This document shows, one piece after another, positions 1 through 10,278 of a stretch of DNA of 64,000 nucleotides; the stretch's first letter is position 1, and each line of letters starts with the position of its first letter. The translations under genes and the position numbers were made by a program. Origin of the DNA: Prinsepia uniflora (lineage: Eukaryota > Streptophyta > Magnoliopsida > Rosales > Rosaceae); the NCBI GenBank assembly GCA_032719365.1, contig CM064873.1, positions 4,250,501 to 4,314,500 on the forward strand. The letters run 5' to 3'. A model generated the notes under the pieces. That model was not told the DNA's origin and ran no database searches. It was given only the letters and a program-made list of their open reading frames with translations.

Positions 1-2196
1 TCTTCTCAAAGTTAAGATCAATGTCCGCAGACCACTGACCCTACCAGAGGTAATAGTAATCATAGCCTTCCTGAGAGTAAGGAACCCAACTGGGGGGTGA
101 CTCCACTCAGTCGGTGCTCCGTGACTACTCCGGAGTCCACCCAGGACAACGACCCTCCCCGGAGGAGATAATAGAAGTAAAGGAAGGTATATGAATACAT
201 ATATATACATAACATAAACATTCATGCCCGGTTCCCTTGAACCGTCATGATCCACAACATCCATTAACCAGGGTTCATGCTGATTCCCATAAACCGTCAT
301 GAACCAGAATGACCTGACAAAGGTTCATGCCAGTTCCCATAAACCGTCATGAACCCCAATGACCTTTCCAGAGTTCATGCCGGTTCCCATAAACCGTCAT
401 GAACTTGGAAATCCATCTAGGGTCCCTGACCCGAAATCATAAACCGTAAAATAACTGGGTCTCGTGCCCGAACATATGACATCAGCTGGGCACCGTGCCC
501 GATATCTAAGGTCATATGCTCGAGACAAAACCAAATGGGTCTCATACCCGAGTTTATCATTTTGAAATCCAAAACCTTTTCATTTAGACCAATAAAGACA
601 TACATACCCGTATAGGCACCGTATAGGGCCGAAACCTCGAAATACGTGCCTATACGTAACCACATACAAATGCACCCATGTCATCATCAAACATGTAATA
701 AAACACATAATAAACATTTATGCATGCACCAATTTATAAAACAAGGTCCACTCACAGACCGTCCGAGCTGCCGCCTTGATTTGCATGCCATACGGCTCCC
801 TGAGCCGATCACCATCACCAGGACTCCCAAACCTGTCCACATTTTAATATAAGGTTACTAACTACTTAATTAACCTCCTACCAAAAGCTCCGTAATTTTC
901 CCAAACTTTTAACTATTTTTAAAACCGAACCGAAACCTTCAGACAGCCCGAAACCTAGCGAAACGATGTCCGATTGACACGAAACCAGTCCCAAAATGTT
1001 CGCTACATCGAATAGATGATTTCACATGTTGGAACCTTCCCTAGATTCCCTGCCACGCGCCCTGTGAGTGCACTGCGCGTGGGCCTCACGCGCCACTGCA
1101 CAGTGCGTTTTCTTCCTCGCGCAGCCGGTCTGAACCGGCCGGTTCGCCTGCAACTGGACTGGCGTAACCGGTCCAAGCCTCCTTCTCCCTCATTTTGGGT
1201 CTGTTTGCTCCCATTTCAATTGCTAAATTCCTATTTCTTCATTTCCTATCTAACCCAATTAATTTTAACTCCCAAAACGTCATAAATCCGACCGGTCCAA
1301 TTTGGTCCTCATGGTTCGAAAATCCAAAACCGTCCACAGAGCTTCCCCGACGTCCAACCCTTCTCCAAACCTTCCTAAAAACCCCCTAGCAACCTAATTA
1401 GTTCAACCCAAACGTCCAAACAAGCCCCTAATAATTAGAAATCGAAAATGGATTAAAATGGGCAAAACCGATTACCTCGCGGGTTGGCCACCACCGCCGT
1501 CCACGGCGGCGCTCCCTGGGCCGGCCACCGCATCCAACCGCCTCCCCACTCTCTGGTCTCAGTCCTGGTCGAAATGGATGGGTTTTGGGGTTGCACGGGA
1601 ATGAGAGAAATGGTGAGATCGGGTGGGTTTTGGGTGTGTGTTTGAAATGGAGAAAATGGATTGGTTTGCACGGTGCATGAAGGTAATATGGTGTCCATTG
1701 GATGGGTGACACTTGTCACTCATCCATTCGCATCAGGACAAATATCTGGGCCCACTAGAGACAAAACTGCACTTTTTGTCTCGTAAAACGTGTCACCGTA
1801 AATAGTATCCCGAAACTTACGTGAACCGTAACTTCGTCGTCGAACGTCCGAATTCGACGTGTCGCCTGTCTATGGATTCGTATCGTCCTCATCTACGTAA
1901 TGGTCTTCGGCGCTTGGCCATCAGACCTCTTGGTCAAAAAGTCAACTATTTGCCCTATTTAACTAAAATTACCAAAATGCCCTTAAACTTCCGAACGTCA
2001 TAACTGCCTCCACGGATGTCGGAATTGAACGTGTCACCTGTCTATGAACTTGTGACGTCACGAACTACGTCACGGTCATCAGTCAAAGTCTATTTGACAG
2101 CCCGATCGTCCGATTTCGCTCAACTAATCACGGATTAGCCTCACTAATCGTGATTAGTCACTAATCTAATCTAGGAATTCGGGACGGGTCGTTATA
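1..2196 (-). mobile_element. Truncated LTR (about 3 kb LTR superfamily), cut by window start
   Basis: The block aligns by eye with 50066-52634: the same opening text, the same GGTTCATG...CATGAACC repeats and the same ending in a GGGACGGGTC tract. On the minus strand it would begin TATAACGACCCGTCCC, which differs from the TGTAATGACCCGTCCC start of the intact copies at 18209 and 53785, so the terminal TG/CA appears mutated. The far end lies outside the window, so solo LTR or part of a full element cannot be decided. Short open frames inside are not conserved among copies and are not called as genes. It lacks an about 310-bp block present at 50571-50882 in its relative. Confidence 0.75.
265..410. 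repeat. Three tandem ~50-bp hairpin units in the LTR
   Basis: Each unit has an outer stem (GGTTCATG pairing with CATGAACC) and an inner GGTT/AACC-type stem around CCCATA. Outer stems are 272-279 with 298-305, 322-329 with 348-355, and 372-379 with 398-405. The third unit has AGTTCATG paired with CATGAACT, a paired change relative to the first two. Similar units recur at 50290-50470 and 52727-52810. Confidence 0.8.
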
Positions 2197-2639
2197 TCAA
2201 ATGTGATAAGAGTCCACATAGAATGAGGACTCTGAGGAGATACCAATAGAATCAATTATAAAATTATTCACTATATAATTGAGAAAAATATTATTAAATC
2301 AAAATACTAGTCATCTCAATTACGCATTTAACCCATATTATTAATATTATTTAGCCCATATTAAAGTTTAAAAAATGAAACACCTAACACGCCTAATTAA
2401 AGACCAAATATCACTCTTCAAAGCAGACAACCGCAAAAGCAGTAGTCACGTCAACAACAAAGAAGTATCCCATTTCCCATTTCTTCTTCTTCAAATTCAT
2501 CTTACCATTTTTTTCTCATTTATTTTAGTAAAAATTTTATTGGGTTTGAATTTATGCATTCCTAAATCTTCAAAAAAAAATGTATTACTCTCTAATCTTA
2601 GTTTTAGATGAAAACTGAATATAGGGTTTTGATTTTGGG
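2197..2639. other. AT-rich spacer, no gene recognised
   Basis: The stretch between the LTR end and the hAT relic is AT-rich. It has short open frames with no recognisable domain and no clear repeat. Confidence 0.5.
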
Positions 2640-2950
2640 AACAAACAGATTTTATTACATTTGAGCATTGTTATCGGGTTGATATATTTAATGAAGCTAT
2701 GGATCATCAGTTAGGTGAACTGAGTGATAGATTCCTTGAGAATACAATTGAACTTTTTATTTTTAGCACATTATTAGATCCTCATAATTTCTTCAAGTCA
2801 TTTAACATGAAACTTGTTGAGAAGTATTATCCTACTGATTTCCTTACAAGTGATTTGAAGATTTTAAGAATAGAATTGAGATATTTTGAGAAGAGAAGAG
2901 AAAAATTAGGAGGTTATAGTTTTTTTCCTTTATGCTATGGTTGTAACTAA
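2640..2950 (+). pseudogene. hAT-superfamily transposase fragment (zinc finger MYM-type protein 1-like)
   Basis: The reading frame from about 2651 gives FITFEHCYRVDIFNEAMDHQ, followed by LGELSDRF, a run like TIELFIFSTLLDPHNFFKSF, then KYYPTDF and LKILRIELRYFE. This order resembles the region before the C-terminal dimerisation domain of plant hAT transposases annotated as TTF-type or MYM-type zinc finger proteins: a YRVDIF-x-x-A-x-D-x-Q-L-x-E-L-x-x-RF motif, a leucine-rich segment, and a KYYP-x-DF motif. Only about 90 codons remain. The zinc finger, catalytic core and hATC domain are missing, so this is a relic. The assignment rests on motif memory, not a search. Confidence 0.6.
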
Positions 2951-3388
2951 CAAGATGTAGAAGTAGGAGTTAGGTATTTATGGATAAAACTTATGCGTTA
3001 ATGATTAATTTATTATGCAACTTAATTAATAATTTTTCTATTTTGAAATATTATTTTTACGTAAAAAATAAAAATTATTTAAAATTTTAATTAGCTCACC
3101 TTATCATTTATATCTTTTTTTTTATAAAAAAACAAATTGTTTTATTAATTAAGACGAATATAAATATTTATATTTTTACCCGACTATGGTTTTTTTCCTT
3201 TATGCTATGGTTGTATTTGTAACTAATAAGATGTAGAAGTAGGAGTTAGGTATTTATAGGTAAAATTTATGAATTAATGATTAATTTATTATGCGGCTTA
3301 ATTAATGATTTTTCTATTTTTGAAATATTATTTTTATATAAAAAAGAAAAATTATTTAAAATTTCGAGAAGATTTTAATTAGCTCAGC
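2919..3388 (+). repeat. Direct duplication of a ~190-bp AT-rich unit
   Basis: Unit 1 (about 2919-3103) and unit 2 (about 3189-3388) share long runs, including TTTATGCTATGGTTG, AAGATGTAGAAGTAGGAG and TAATGATTAATTTATTATGC, and both end in TTTTAATTAGCTCA. Unit 2 has small insertions (TTTGTA; CGAGAAGA). The first unit begins inside the end of the hAT transposase frame, so it may be duplicated 3' sequence of that relic. Confidence 0.8.
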
Positions 3389-3617
3389 CTAGCGTCTTTT
3401 GCATCCACTAATCCTAGGTGTTATTTTTTTATTTATCTTTTGGTATAAACAATTTTGTTTTGTTTGTGGAAGGTGGAAGCAAACACAACATCTCACTTCA
3501 CTCCATTGGAAAATCATGGGAAAATACAGTAAGCCAACATCGCGCACGGTCCGCGCGGAAAAGTTACCACGTCATCAACAAAATTATAGAATTTATAGTA
3601 TACCTGATGGACCCCAC

Positions 3618-3640
3618 CACGTGGCCCCACACTATTTAAA
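3618..3640 (+). promoter_or_regulatory. Putative core promoter: G-box and TATA-like box upstream of the ZIP gene
   Basis: A perfect CACGTG G-box lies at 3618-3623 and TATTTAAA at 3633-3640, about 140 bp before the start codon. The spacing suits a plant promoter with a 5' UTR of about 100 bp. No zinc-deficiency element (RTGTCGACAY) was found nearby by eye. Confidence 0.5.
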
Positions 3641-3777
3641 CCCCTTCCTCTCCCGTCTCTCGGAAGCCAACTCCTACAAGTCAAGACCGCATACGCACAC
3701 AACCACACTAGAAACCTCATAAAATCATCGCCGTTGGTGCCGGTCGTCAGCTGAGCTGCGCTTATCGAATATCGGCC

Positions 3778-5392
3778 ATGGCCACTGCTTGCGTATCGGA
3801 CACGGCTCGCACCATCTCGTGCCGAGACGGCCACGCCGCCTCTCAATTGAAGCTAATATCGATCGTCGTCATCTTCGTCACGAGCGTCGTAGGAATTTCG
3901 GCCCCGGTCCTGCTCTCCCGCTACTTCCAAGGTAAGCCCGCATACGACAAATCCACGCTTCTGATCAAGTGCTTTGCGGCGGGAGTCATCCTCTCCACCT
4001 CCCTCGTCCACGTCCTCCCCGACGCCTTCGTCGCCCTCGCCGACTGCCATGTATCCTCCCACCACCCCTGGAAGGACTACCCCTTCTCCGGCCTCGTCAC
4101 TCTGGTCGGAGTCCTAATCGCGCTCCTCGTCGACCTCACCGCCACCTCCCACATGGAATCGCACTCCGGCGGCGGTCACGGCGGTCACGGCGGTCACGGC
4201 GGTCATCACGGCGGATACGAGGTGGTTCAGCTGGGGGCGCGGGAGGAAGTAGGGGGGAAAAATCGCAATGATACTAATAAATTATCAACCGACATGGAGT
4301 CGGTTGGGAGAATGGGTGTAGATAGTAATAGTGGTGGGGGAAATGAGGAAATCTTGGTGAGGCTGAAGCAGAAGCTTGTGTCTCAGGTGTTGGAAATTGG
4401 GATTATTTTCCACTCGGTGATTATTGGGGTTACTTTGGGAATGTCACAAAATCAGTGCACCATTAGGCCTTTGGTCGCTGCGCTTGCGTTTCATCAGATC
4501 TTTGAAGGCATGGGCCTCGGTGGCTGCATTGCTCAGGTTATTAATCGTCTTCTCAAATATATCCTTTTATTTTATTTTATTTTTGGTTTTATTAGTTAAC
4601 CATATCCGTTCATAGTTTTGAAAAGTGTTGAATTTTAATTAATTATTGTTAAGGGTATAATAGTAATTTAAACAAGTGAAATTTACCAGTCAAAGATGGT
4701 GGGTAGAGGAGGAAATTGTGTTATCTGATTCATTCAGATTCAATTACAAAAGATAAAAGGAAAAGCAAGGGATCGTTCTGTTTGATTACAAAGCTAAAAG
4801 TCATCTTACAACTGAGAAAAATTGGGTTTTTTTTTTGAGACGACAGTACTTGCATTCAATGTGGGTGATACATTTTTTATTACTCTTTTGTTTTATTGGT
4901 TTATTTTTTATTTATTTAATATATATGGATAATTAAATAATTTTTATTTTTATTGATTTTTTACGGAGATAATCTTGACACGATTTAAAAAATAAACAGT
5001 ATCGATTATGATATAGATACAAAGACAAAATATTTCGAGATGCAAGACATCTAACATATTTAGGTTGAAATTTGCAGGCAGGATTTAACTTGGGAACAAC
5101 AGCCTATATGTGCTTCATGTTTGCAGTGACAACACCTATGGGGATCGTTTTGGGGATGATCTTATTCTCCGTGACAGGTTATGACGATAGTAGCCCTAAC
5201 GCCTTAATCTTGGAGGGCTTGCTGGGATCCTTCTCTTCAGGTATACTCATCTACATGGCTCTTGTCGATCTCATTGCTCTCGATTTCTTCCACAACAAGA
5301 TGATGAGCTCTAATCCATGGTTGAGAAAATCATCATTCATTGCTCTTGTTCTTGGCTCTATCTCTATGTCCATCCTTGCCCTTTGGGCCTAG
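3778..5392 (+). CDS. ZIP-family divalent metal (zinc/iron) transporter, two exons
   Basis: Join 3778..4536 and 5078..5392; the 541-bp intron is GT-AG and phase 0, giving 357 aa, normal for plant ZIP proteins. ZIP proteins move Zn2+, Fe2+ or similar ions into the cytosol. Seen here: TM1-TM3 segments (about residues 24-120), with CFAAGVILSTSLVHVLPDAF in TM2. A histidine-rich cytosolic loop follows (about 125-146, HGG repeats), then the ZIP signature in TM4-TM5: HSVIIGVTLG (H212) and HQIFEGMGLGGC (H239, E243). TM6-TM8 are in exon 2 (AGFNLGTTAY to LALWA stop). The junction reads CIAQ|AGFN, continuous with the family. The ATG at 3778 sits in a good context (GGCCATGGC). The N terminus lacks an obvious hydrophobic signal peptide before TM1, which some clades have. 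Metal preference cannot be read from sequence. This is the only complete host protein gene recognised in the window. Confidence 0.93.
4537..5077 (+). other. Intron of the ZIP transporter gene
   Basis: Donor CAG|GTTATT at 4537 and acceptor TTTGCAG|GCAGG ending at 5077. The intron is AT-rich with a T-rich stretch at 4829-4840. Reading through the donor meets a stop at about 4597, so splicing is needed for the full eight-TM protein. Confidence 0.9.
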
Positions 5393-5410
5393 AATTTGCT
5401 CTGTTTTGCA

Positions 5411-5416
5411 AATAAA
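5411..5416 (+). promoter_or_regulatory. Possible polyadenylation signal (AATAAA)
   Basis: AATAAA lies 19 bp after the ZIP stop codon. Plants use loose signals, so the true site may lie further on. Confidence 0.35.
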
Positions 5417-7661
5417 ATTAGGGGATAAAAAAAAAGAAAGTAAAATCATCATATCATCATGGGTTTCATTGCATAATGTGAATTTTGAAATGTGAAATGC
5501 CCGCCAATAGGGTACTTAATTAGCAGCGTTTTGGTGAAATCGCATTCTCTATTTGGATTAGACGACAAGGGAAGCTTGTGATCAAGTAGTTAGTTGTACA
5601 TGTACCTATTTGGTGATTACGCTTCTTATTCGATAGAGAAAGCGTCCTCTTGTGCGAAATAGGTTCTACTTTTACCAGAGATATATTTAGCAATGTGATC
5701 GTGGTATATGAATCTTTTTTGTTTTTGGGGTTCTTAATATGGAGGATGCATTATAGGTCTAAATGGCCTACCCGCCTTTTCATCTTAACTTTAGCATGCG
5801 CTCTTCTTGTTCCTGCCTTCCATGTCATCTCCTAAAAAACTAAAGCAAAGATTGATGTGTTTGCTCAGTGGAGAATTCAATTGGCTGCAGCTTTATGAGC
5901 CAATTTAGTTTCTTTTTAAACTCTTTCCGTTGATGTTCTTACGGTTAATTCAATCTTTTAGCTAAAAAGGACGGTCTAGTGATAGCCCTCGCTTTGTGGA
6001 ATACACATAGGAAGTTTTGGATTTGGCTCCTTTGTTTCTAGTAAATAACAAAGTTAATAAGGATAAGAAGTCCGGAAATATATACATATAATCTAGAGTG
6101 AGTGAGGAGGTTATAGATTTCTGAAGGGTTCTTTGGTTGTTATGCGTGGCTATATTTAGCGAGTGACATGGCATGCCTATCTCAGCTCCCGCCACATGAG
6201 AGGTGGTCAACTTTTTGAGTTCAAATTTGGTACAAAATAATTTGGAGTTTTGATATTTTACCTTTCACTAAAAAAAAACTGCTTAAAAGAAAGTTAGCGT
6301 GGTTGCCTTGCCCTTACGTTACTTCTTGTACAAGTGAACGATGTCAAACATTTATAGACCCTAGTTATTTTGTAGTCAAATCATTGTAGACCTGACTAGG
6401 TGGATTTTTTACCTCGCATCCTCACAGTGAGTAAAAATGGGAGGTACACATATAATTAATCACCAAAAGCAATAAGAGTATGGATATCCAAAGCAAGAAT
6501 GGCTGAAACTAAGAAACTCAAGGTAGGTTCCATTGGAAGACGTATCTTAAACGGGTCACAACCTATAGGAGGAAATCTTGTAAAGGTTTCAATACAAGGT
6601 ATTGTTTACACCTAAAAAAATCCCTTCAGCCCAAACCAATGGCTTACAGAAATTAAAGGTCCAAAATTAACAGAAACTCAACCCAAGCAAGTCTTGAGCC
6701 AGAGAAAAAGCAAGTTTGGGCGGTAATGAAACAGACAAAGAAAATTGAGGTATGTGGAGTATCCCAACAAAGAAAAACAAAGAAATAGGACTCGCACAGG
6801 ACCCAACTTGGCAAGTTGAGAACTTCTCACCACATATATAAGGAAAACAACCCAGCTTCTCTAAGGGCAGTCAATCAACCAATCAAACTCAGCAATTTAA
6901 TCTTCATCAATTTTTGAATCGCTAAACACCTTTAACCAAGATTTCATGGTTTAAAACAGTTTGTATTTGTGGTAAAAACTGCTTCTTTCGACCTAGGAAA
7001 TCAAGATACAATTTATCTTCTCATACCTTTGAGGCATTTATGCAACTACATAACTGTCTTCCTAAATAGAAACGTCATAATGGTTGGCTACATTTCCTTG
7101 CATAAACTTTGTTTTTGACCAATGAGTGTCATAAGGATTACCCTCATTCTGACTGACCAATTCATGGACTTTCTCGGCTGAGATTCGCAGAATATTAATC
7201 TTCTTTCTGACCATCTAGGGTTGTAAGGGTTAATATTATCGACTATTGGTTCACGAAAAGTCATTCCGACTACCAGCTCACAGTCAATCTGTGGGTACCG
7301 CTTTACGGAAAGCCATTCTGATTAATGCTCGTACAAAAAGTCATTTCGACTGCCATCTCATGACATGATCAACGAGGGATTCAAGCCTCTGTTTGATGTT
7401 CCACCATCACATTTAAATGCTCTGTCATCTCATGACATGATTTCCGACTCATATTCATTTCAGTTGATGATTCCAGAATTTCTTGCTTGATACAGGCTTG
7501 AGATGCGAAGGAAATAATTTACTCCATGTACTTATAATTTTAGTTGTTATTCAATTCCAGTACTTTTACATTCTAGTAGTCATACTCTCATTTTCCATCT
7601 CCATACAAAGCAGACTTTCTCACAAGGTGATTGGAAATTGGAAGATACCAGTCGAACGTGG
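5417..7661. other. Intergenic DNA, no gene recognised
   Basis: The frames in this stretch have no recognisable domain. A TATA-like CACATATATAAGG at about 6832 and a TGTTTACACC start at 6603 hint at an old LTR, but no second end could be proven. Confidence 0.45.
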
Positions 7662-7669
7662 TTCACGAC
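7662..7669. repeat. Left 8-bp target site duplication TTCACGAC
   Basis: An identical TTCACGAC occurs at 28240-28247 in the same orientation; the two copies flank the hAT-like element. Confidence 0.7.
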
Positions 7670-8452
7670 CAAGGATTGAAATATCGATATCAACGGATAT
7701 ATCGCTAATTAAATTTACGGATATCAAATATCGATATCGATATTGTTTACGGTCAACAAAAATGAAGGAAATTTGGTCTAAAAATTGGAAATTTGGAATG
7801 AAATTTTGGGAAAAACTTAAGTACCCAATAATGGTTATACAAGACTAATAAAAATTATAAAACGACTTTGATATAATAAATATATGAGGAATAATATGAT
7901 ACAATATTGTTCTACCGATGACTAATAATATAAAACTTTAAACATAAACATAAATTGAAGTGAATTACTATAATTGTTAATATAGTTAAAACATAAAAAT
8001 AAGTATAATAATGGAGTTTACATTTACATAGTAATTTAGAAAATCGCAGAGTTTGCATTTACATAATAATTTAGAAAATTGAACATTAATTAGTGATAAT
8101 TGGACGTAAAATGAATTGTTATTAATCGTATGCTCATCTCATATTTTTTTAAAATTCATTAATATTCAAATTAACCATTCAACATATTTTGCTTCAATTC
8201 AACATAATTTACTTTAATTCAACATAATTTTCTATTTTGCTTCAATTCAACTTATTATGATAAAATATGGTCTGATAATAACTAATATATATAAAATCTT
8301 AAACATAAACTTAAATTCACTCATAATATTATTAAGTCTATTATACATAAAAATTATATTGATTATTTAATTTTTCAAATGTAAACGATGTAAATAAATT
8401 AATAATTAATAATTAGTTATATATTTATTTCTAATATAATTTTAATACCATA

Positions 8453-8481
8453 GATAATAATAATAATAATAATAATAATAT
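8453..8481. repeat. AAT/ATA trinucleotide microsatellite
   Basis: Uninterrupted run of about nine AAT units inside the AT-rich body of the hAT-like element. Confidence 0.85.
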
Positions 8482-8943
8482 ATGTTGATAATGATGTATA
8501 AGTATTTAATAAAAAAAGAATTTTAATATATGTTGATAAGGATGAATAATAATGAGTAATAAATTAATAAAATAAATTAATAAAAGAGATTTTTTGTAAC
8601 AGCAAATCTCTTTTATTTTAATTTTTTTTAACAAATGATATCTTTTAGAAGCCTTTTTTTTTTAGCTGACAAGCGTGTAGAAGGCTAGAAGCCCTACTTT
8701 ATTACTTCAGGAACTAAAAAAAGAGAATAAGACGGGGCACATTAGTTGTTTCAAAGTCTTTCATCTCTTGCTAAAATATCAGGTCCCTCTTTCATCTTTT
8801 TCGTTAATTCAAAGCCTAAAATTTGAAGGCAGTTGAGACTTAAGCCGTGATTCGTGAGCCGTGAGCATGAGAAACAGAGAGGTGGTCGAGATTCGACTCC
8901 GAGAAGGGAAAAATATGGGGACAACGAAGGAAAGGAGGGTGCC

Positions 8944-8948
8944 GTCAC
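8944..8948. repeat. Target site duplication GTCAC of the LARD (left)
   Basis: GTCAC here and at 18072-18076 directly flank the TG...CA ends of the 8949-18071 element. Confidence 0.9.
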
Positions 8949-9109
8949 TGACTACGCCCAAATTACGCATTAAATTAAACACGTAATTTGAGTGTTGTGC
9001 AATTTAAACCCTTTTTGTGTAGATGTAGTATTGGTAAATAGGGATCGTTCTTAACCGGGGAAATTAGGGAACATTAATAATGTGTTAGTGGGAGATGAAT
9101 AAAAGAATA

Positions 9110-9395
9110 ATGAATTAAATTAATGAATTAAATAATTAAATAATTAACAAATTAATGAATTAATGAATTAAAGAATAAAAGAATTGAGAATTAAAGAATA
9201 AATGAATTAAAGAATTAACTAATCAAAGAATAATAAACTAAAAGTATTAAAGAATAAAAGAATAAAGAGATGAAAGAATCAAAGAATAATAAACTAAAAG
9301 TAGAAAAGAAGAATAAAAGAATAAAAGAATAAAGAATAAAAGAATAAAGAATAAAAGAATAAAGAATAAAAGAATAAAGAATAAAGAATTGAAAA
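9110..9395. repeat. Low-complexity (AATAAAG)-type repeat in the LARD LTR
   Basis: Degenerate repeats of GAATTAA / AAGAATAAAAG. The same tract recurs at about 10765-11045 and 16130-16415 because it is part of the LTR. Confidence 0.85.
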
Positions 9396-10223
9396 GGGGA
9401 GTTTTGAAAAAGAGTTGTAAATATAAAATAAAGAAAACAAGTAAAAATAATTAAATACTTAATTCTACTTCTACTTTAACCTTTGTACTAGTGAACTTTC
9501 TTCAAACACATATTTTTACCAACACTCTAACATCATGCTCATATTGAACCAATCACGAAATCATACCTTAATCATCTCAAATACATGCATACATTTTTCA
9601 TATTATAAATGCACCGAACAGCGGATTATTACTTACAATATGATTCACCTTAAGTAAGTGATTTAATGCGCCGAACAGCGATCAAACATTAAATCTCTTC
9701 AACTCTATCCTAAATGCCCCGAACAGCGGATCAACATTTAGTTTCGAATTGAAGTTTAAGTACTAAAACATATGAAGTAAAAGAAACTCAAAAAATAAAA
9801 CACATGGAGATTGCATTCTTACTTACAAATGTTAGAAAGAAAATACCAACACATATATTGAATTATAAGTAAAACCAATAACAATAACAAGAATTTAAGT
9901 AGAGAAGTATGGATTTTCACAAGAATCACCGAACAGCGGCAGGAAACTTGTGAAGATGGAAGAAGAAATACGAGGAATTCGGTCTTAAAACTCTTGAATT
10001 GCCTTAGAATTACTTGACCTAGGTATTTCTTAAGGAAAGCATAAAAATGTGTTTAAGAGATCTCAAAGAAATATCACAAGAGCAAAGTAAAGAAGAAATG
10101 AAATTAAGAAAAATAAAAATAACATAAATTAAGAACAAGAATTAAAAGAAAGCTAATTAATAAGAAAATCTACAAGAAATAAAAATGGTCCCCAAAAATG
10201 TCTCTCAAAAGAGAGAAACAAAA

Positions 10224-10278
10224 GAACTAACTAAGAACTAAGAACTAAGAACTAAGAACTAAGAACTAAGAACTAAGA
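10224..10278. repeat. 7-bp tandem repeat (AACTAAG)n in the LARD LTR
   Basis: About seven AAGAACT units; the same array recurs at about 11879-11933 and 17244-17298. Confidence 0.9.

Noticed and set aside
5650..5835. 61-aa frame just downstream of the ZIP gene
   Set aside because: Short, no domain, probably 3' flanking sequence.
7483..7848. 121-aa plus-strand frame
   Set aside because: It crosses the border of the hAT-like insertion at 7662-7670, so it cannot be an ancestral gene. No domain.
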